From: Paenibacillus sp. E222
Lineage (GTDB): Bacteria; Bacillota; Bacilli; Paenibacillales; Paenibacillaceae
DNA: 64,000 nucleotides
NCBI RefSeq assembly: GCF_013401555.1
Contig: NZ_CP058552.1
Location: 6,944,001-7,008,000, forward strand
Direction: 5' to 3'
Part shown: positions 60,619-64,000 of the stretch, in pieces
Layout of the letters: every line of letters begins with the position of its first letter
Numbering within the stretch: position 1 is the first letter of the stretch
Position numbers and translations under genes: made by a program
The notes under the pieces: generated by a model
The model's database searches: none
Told to the model about the DNA's origin: nothing
The model's input: only the letters and a program-made list of their open reading frames with translations

Positions 60619-62517
60619 TCGATACGTATAAACAGACTCAGCCAACGTAAAGGTATCTCCATCTTCAAGTGGATATTCTTTGTACGGAGCAAGAACATTG
60701 CCCTTGAGAATAGTTCCATTCACGGAACCCAAATCCTTGATAACATAGCCCGATTTGTTCCGGCTCAATTCCACATGAGCACGGGACACGCCGGTTGCTG
60801 AATCTACCCACTGGACCATGTCCGCCGATCGACCAATAACAAACGATGCTCCACGGACATCCATCCGTTCATGTTTGTCTCCGCTTGCTGATCTGCGTTC
60901 AAGATAAAAGGAAGGTACAACTGGACTTGCACCTGTTAAGCCTCCGCCGGCAACACTCTGCAAGTTTACAGTTGCATCAGCCGCCGCATGATGACGCACA
61001 AGTTCCGATGTTGCTGCCATGGCTTCGACAGTATGCTGAATGAAAGGTTCATCGGATGCTTCAGATGGTATATGTAGATTATGAAAGCGAGAATTTCCTG
61101 CTACAGATGACCTGGATTCATAAAATTCCCCCCGTTCTGATTGAGCACTCTTCATATCACCAGAGCTCTGTTGACTCGTGTAACCTTGTGCATACGTGTT
61201 ATCTTCGGGTGACATTTCAGATGCATTCCAACGCCAGCTCTCCTGAAACATCTCTTCTTCGCTTTCTTTCTGCTTATCTTTGCCTCTACCCAAGCCAAAA
61301 AAAACAGATCGCTTATTGGATGACCCCTCCTGTAATTCGTTATCTGTATATTCTTCATTCGGCATATTTTGGCGTAGCCGATTGGATTTCGAATTTCCAA
61401 ATTTCCCTTTGGTCACCCATGCCCAACCTGCAATCCCAAGCAACCCAGCACTTAATGCTGCGGATAGAATCATTTGTGTCTGCCCTGGTTGTTCCATATA
61501 GATGAATCTCCATACCAATGCCGTGGCAATCATACAGCCCAGAAGGATGTAGGTCGTTTTGGAAGATGCCTGCTTCTCGTCCTTTTCCATATCATCATCC
61601 TGTAATGAATCAAACGTTTGACGCTGTGACGGATTCGTTGTAACACCTTTCGCTTGTAATGAGGACTCTATGGGTGAACGTCTGCCGGATAATCCTGAAA
61701 AGGGTTTGTTAAGCGGTTTGTCTTCCTCCCCAGTAGATACCCAAGGTTGATGATTTGATTTCAAGTGCTGCCCAGCTTCGCCGTTTCGATCTAACTGACG
61801 ATACTGGTCTTGCCCACTTCTATTGGAAAACGACTCATGTCCCTGCTCTGGGATCACAGAAAATTGAATTCCTAATTTACTGTCAGTTAACCCGGATGAC
61901 CCACGAGAAGACATAAATGATGCCTGTCCTGAACCGCTCTGCTCATCTGCATATAACTCAAGCAAAAGTTCACGCAGCTGTCTGATATCCCATTGTTCAC
62001 TGTCACATAGCTGGAGGACACGCTGAATCCCTTCGCCTTGAAGTTCCTGAACATGGGCCATCAGCCTAATAACCAGTTCGCGGAATTGCTGAGGCGTCGG
62101 ATCACTCTCAATTGCATCAACAATCGGGATGTATACCAAACCAAGTTCTCCCAGTTCAAGTGAACCATTAATAAATATGTACTCTTCCTGAATCTGTAAT
62201 TTGCGTGAATCCAACATATATTGTCTACATTCCGTAAACGTGTCTGCCAGCTGAAACAATAGTCCATATAACACACGCAGCTTGATTTTTCCTGACTTCA
62301 ACATCTGAGGTAACATCTTATATCCTGAAATATCATATTGTAACGTTACATTTCGGTCTACCTCTCGAATATGAATTGGAAGAAGTCGAGGAATTTGATT
62401 GGAAGACAACATGCCCATCTGCACACGGCTCAGTTCGTCCATTCGCAACCCTTCCACTTTCTCCAAAACCATAAACGACCCGCCGTTTCGAATGAAATCT
62501 CTCGTTAATCCATACAT
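60607..62517 (-). CDS. FHA-domain membrane protein with N-terminal DUF6382-like domain
   Basis: This 636-residue protein has an N-terminal soluble domain (about 1-190, similar to DUF6382 proteins of Paenibacillus pilus loci). A long low-complexity Ser/Gln/Gly linker follows, then two predicted membrane helices (TTYILLGCMIATALVWRFIY and MILSAALSAGLLGIAGWAWV). After a second polar linker comes a C-terminal FHA domain (about 540-632: VIGRSADMVQWVD; GVSRAHVELSR; IKDLGSVNGTIL). FHA domains bind phosphothreonine. No kinase is visible in the window. It is downstream of the TadV and TadE genes on the same strand and is likely part of that locus. Confidence 0.88.
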   Translation of the reverse strand: MYGLTRDFIRNGGSFMVLEKVEGLRMDELSRVQMGMLSSNQIPRLLPIHIREVDRNVTLQYDISGYKMLPQMLKSGKIKLRVLYGLLFQLADTFTECRQYMLDSRKLQIQEEYIFINGSLELGELGLVYIPIVDAIESDPTPQQFRELVIRLMAHVQELQGEGIQRVLQLCDSEQWDIRQLRELLLELYADEQSGSGQASFMSSRGSSGLTDSKLGIQFSVIPEQGHESFSNRSGQDQYRQLDRNGEAGQHLKSNHQPWVSTGEEDKPLNKPFSGLSGRRSPIESSLQAKGVTTNPSQRQTFDSLQDDDMEKDEKQASSKTTYILLGCMIATALVWRFIYMEQPGQTQMILSAALSAGLLGIAGWAWVTKGKFGNSKSNRLRQNMPNEEYTDNELQEGSSNKRSVFFGLGRGKDKQKESEEEMFQESWRWNASEMSPEDNTYAQGYTSQQSSGDMKSAQSERGEFYESRSSVAGNSRFHNLHIPSEASDEPFIQHTVEAMAATSELVRHHAAADATVNLQSVAGGGLTGASPVVPSFYLERRSASGDKHERMDVRGASFVIGRSADMVQWVDSATGVSRAHVELSRNKSGYVIKDLGSVNGTILKGNVLAPYKEYPLEDGDTFTLAESVYTYRSVG

Positions 62518-62543
62518 GCCAATCCTCTCTTTCCATTGCTTAA

Positions 62544-63053
62544 TTAAGTCATGTAGATATAGGCGCTAATGAATCCCGGCAATACGGCCAGCATAAAAGG
62601 AAACTTCAATGTCTTTTCATGATGAACCAGTTTGAGCGAACCGAGCATGAAGAAACCGGCAAGATTCCCTGCCATGCCGCGAATGCGCTTTGCAGAATCC
62701 CTGCGGAACAAGAGAATAATTAATCCAATTGCCCCTGCATACAAAACGGAGTAAATAATAACGTGAACGCCAAAGGCCAGTCCTGTCCAAACTCCAATTC
62801 CTCCAAACAATTTAACATCTCCCGCACCCACTGCCCCAATCAGATACATTAGAAATAACACACCGAACCCTATCACGAATCCGGCTGCAGAGAACAGAAA
62901 CCCCTCCCATCCTCCCCAAATAATATGGGCCAGCACTCCCGCGACAGTTACTGGCAAAGTCAAACGATTTGGGATTTTCATTGAACGAACATCTGTAACA
63001 AAAGCCGCAATCACATATAGACCACAGGCCCAGTAAAACCACTCCACCTCCAT
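62544..63053 (-). CDS. Prepilin peptidase, TadV/CpaA type
   Basis: This is a 169-residue A24 aspartic membrane peptidase without the N-terminal methylase domain, as in Tad (Flp) systems. The catalytic aspartates are in FVTDVRSMKIPNRLTL (Asp about 21) and GAVGAGDVKLFGGIG (GxGD). About five to six membrane helices. It should process pre-pilins or TadE-type pseudopilins. Two ATGs begin the frame; the second (63053) sits better relative to GGAGGG and is preferred. It is 11 nt after the TadE gene. Confidence 0.9.
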   Translation of the reverse strand: MEVEWFYWACGLYVIAAFVTDVRSMKIPNRLTLPVTVAGVLAHIIWGGWEGFLFSAAGFVIGFGVLFLMYLIGAVGAGDVKLFGGIGVWTGLAFGVHVIIYSVLYAGAIGLIILLFRRDSAKRIRGMAGNLAGFFMLGSLKLVHHEKTLKFPFMLAVLPGFISAYIYMT

Positions 63054-63064
63054 CATCTCCCTCC

Positions 63065-64000
63065 TTATTTTCTGGAAGCCACATTAAACTCAGTCACCGT
63101 CTTGGCACCCTCCGCTGTCTCTACAACAAATGTCCATGTGCCTTCTGTAGTACGTGTACCGACAAACCAGTTCCACTCAATCACACCATTTTCGTCGGCA
63201 GTTGCCCATCCGATATGTTTGGCTGAACTTTCACCGGACTTGTAAAATATCGTAAGATTCGCTGTAGCCCCAGGCTCCACTTTGACCTTAATGGTCGCGT
63301 TGTTGCCTATGTATGCTGGCTCCGGCTTGGATAACACGGTTGCTGCTCCAGCTGAATCCGCGTCTCCTCCACTACTATTGGAGCCTTCTCCGGTATCTCC
63401 AATCCACACCCGTTCTGCCGCAGCAGCTTGAATACGTAAAGACTTCCCTAAAAAGGGGACTTTAACAGGCAATTCATAGCTCAATTCAAGCCGAAAGTAA
63501 GGATTCGTTTTATTTTTGAGATCAGGTATGGAAATACCATTAACATGCACACGCTCTACATCCAGTAGAGAAGTATTAATAAAAGGCTTGAGCAGCGGCT
63601 TAACGGTCGGATCAAGCACCGTCTCAAGAACGGATGTCTTGATTTCCTGTAACGGTTGTTCACCTCTGGCAGCAGCTGCACGAACCCAATTACTGAGTGG
63701 CTCCGGCAGTGAAGAGGCATACTCTTCGGCCCATTCCGTCAGTGACAGCTCCGGTATTTTCCATCCCCCCTCTGAGCTTTCACTACCCGCGGAATCAGAG
63801 GGTGTGAACACAAGGGATACGGGATATATTTGGGTGGATAACTGCTTTACCGCCTCACCTGCCGTGCTCTGCAACGCTGTTGATACCAACGTCATCTGCA
63901 CGATGTAAATCAGGAACATGACAAAGAACAGGAATACAGGCAAAACCAGCGAGGCTTCCAAAACGATGCTGCCTATTTCCTTTTCTGATGAATCCGTCTT
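63065..64000 (-). CDS. TadE-like pseudopilin, 5' end cut by window edge (partial)
   Basis: At least 311 residues are visible and the frame remains open to the right edge, reading KTDSSEKEIGSIVLEASLVL into LPVFLFFVMF. This is the TadE prepilin-like N-terminus with a hydrophobic helix. After this comes an extracytoplasmic region rich in Ser/Pro and a C-terminal Ig-like beta domain (about 230 onward; IKVKVEPGATANLTIFYKSG and WTFVVETAEGAKTVTE). It is probably anchored in the membrane with the beta domain outside. The true start lies outside the window. Confidence 0.85.
   Translation of the reverse strand, partial: KTDSSEKEIGSIVLEASLVLPVFLFFVMFLIYIVQMTLVSTALQSTAGEAVKQLSTQIYPVSLVFTPSDSAGSESSEGGWKIPELSLTEWAEEYASSLPEPLSNWVRAAAARGEQPLQEIKTSVLETVLDPTVKPLLKPFINTSLLDVERVHVNGISIPDLKNKTNPYFRLELSYELPVKVPFLGKSLRIQAAAAERVWIGDTGEGSNSSGGDADSAGAATVLSKPEPAYIGNNATIKVKVEPGATANLTIFYKSGESSAKHIGWATADENGVIEWNWFVGTRTTEGTWTFVVETAEGAKTVTEFNVASRK

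Noticed and set aside
1..64000. CRISPR arrays, rRNA, complete tRNA genes, prophage or intact IS elements
   Set aside because: No regularly spaced repeats, no conserved RNA-gene sequence and no transposase or phage genes were seen; the dispersed repeats are irregularly spaced and non-coding.

Overview
The window is a chromosome segment of a Gram-positive, moderate-GC bacterium, most likely a Paenibacillus. This rests on T-box control of thrS, sigma-A type promoters, strong AGGAGG-like ribosome binding sites, Lgt-type lipoproteins (oppA, sbp, btuF), a YtrA-type GntR/ABC operon and an FHA/TadV/TadE block. No rRNA, complete tRNA, CRISPR array, phage or intact insertion sequence was found.

Layout. 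1-1834: end of an OmpR-type response regulator and its histidine kinase. 1847-4360: T-box leader and thrS. 4409-9661: single genes (SDR, HEPN-like protein, metallo-hydrolase, PQQ-type sugar dehydrogenase lipoprotein, Xaa-Pro peptidase). 9812-10548: queuosine-precursor transporter under a preQ1 riboswitch. 10756-14188: cystine carrier TcyP and a chemoreceptor. 14410-25619: an 11-gene corrinoid uptake and salvage cluster on the minus strand. It forms two transcription blocks, cobD-cbiZ-cbiB-cobC and then btuF-btuC-btuD-cobT-cobU-cobS-cbiP; the second has its own promoter, a cobalamin riboswitch and a terminator. 25831-27869: lplA and a HAD phosphatase. 27967-31527: an AT-richer, probably acquired patch with a decayed group II intron end, a MerR/OYE/azoreductase module and two decayed transporter or membrane genes. 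31533-36146: EamA exporter with divergent MocR regulator, and a YtrA-ABC operon. 36286-39269: clpP paralogue with an ECF-like sigma gene, a PhnP-like hydrolase and an unknown protein. 39326-45427: oligopeptide ABC operon oppA-B-C-D-F. 45651-49446: sulfate ABC operon cysT-cysW-cysA-sbp. 49813-60618: central metabolism and housekeeping (yjbQ, TetR, yigZ, pgi, ppnP, tkt, purU, nfo and others). 60607-64000: FHA protein, prepilin peptidase and a TadE-like protein, the edge of a Tad-type pilus locus.

The least explained signal is a dispersed family of about 180-227 bp palindromic elements. It has TTGAACTAAATATTTACAC-type inverted ends and a conserved core (GACAGAACAACCT, CGATCGCTGTTA, TCCCCAGATTT). 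I count four complete or nearly complete copies and two half copies, plus one old copy split by the insertion of a younger one. Two insertions sit inside the opp operon. They look like non-autonomous mobile elements that also encode long RNA hairpins.
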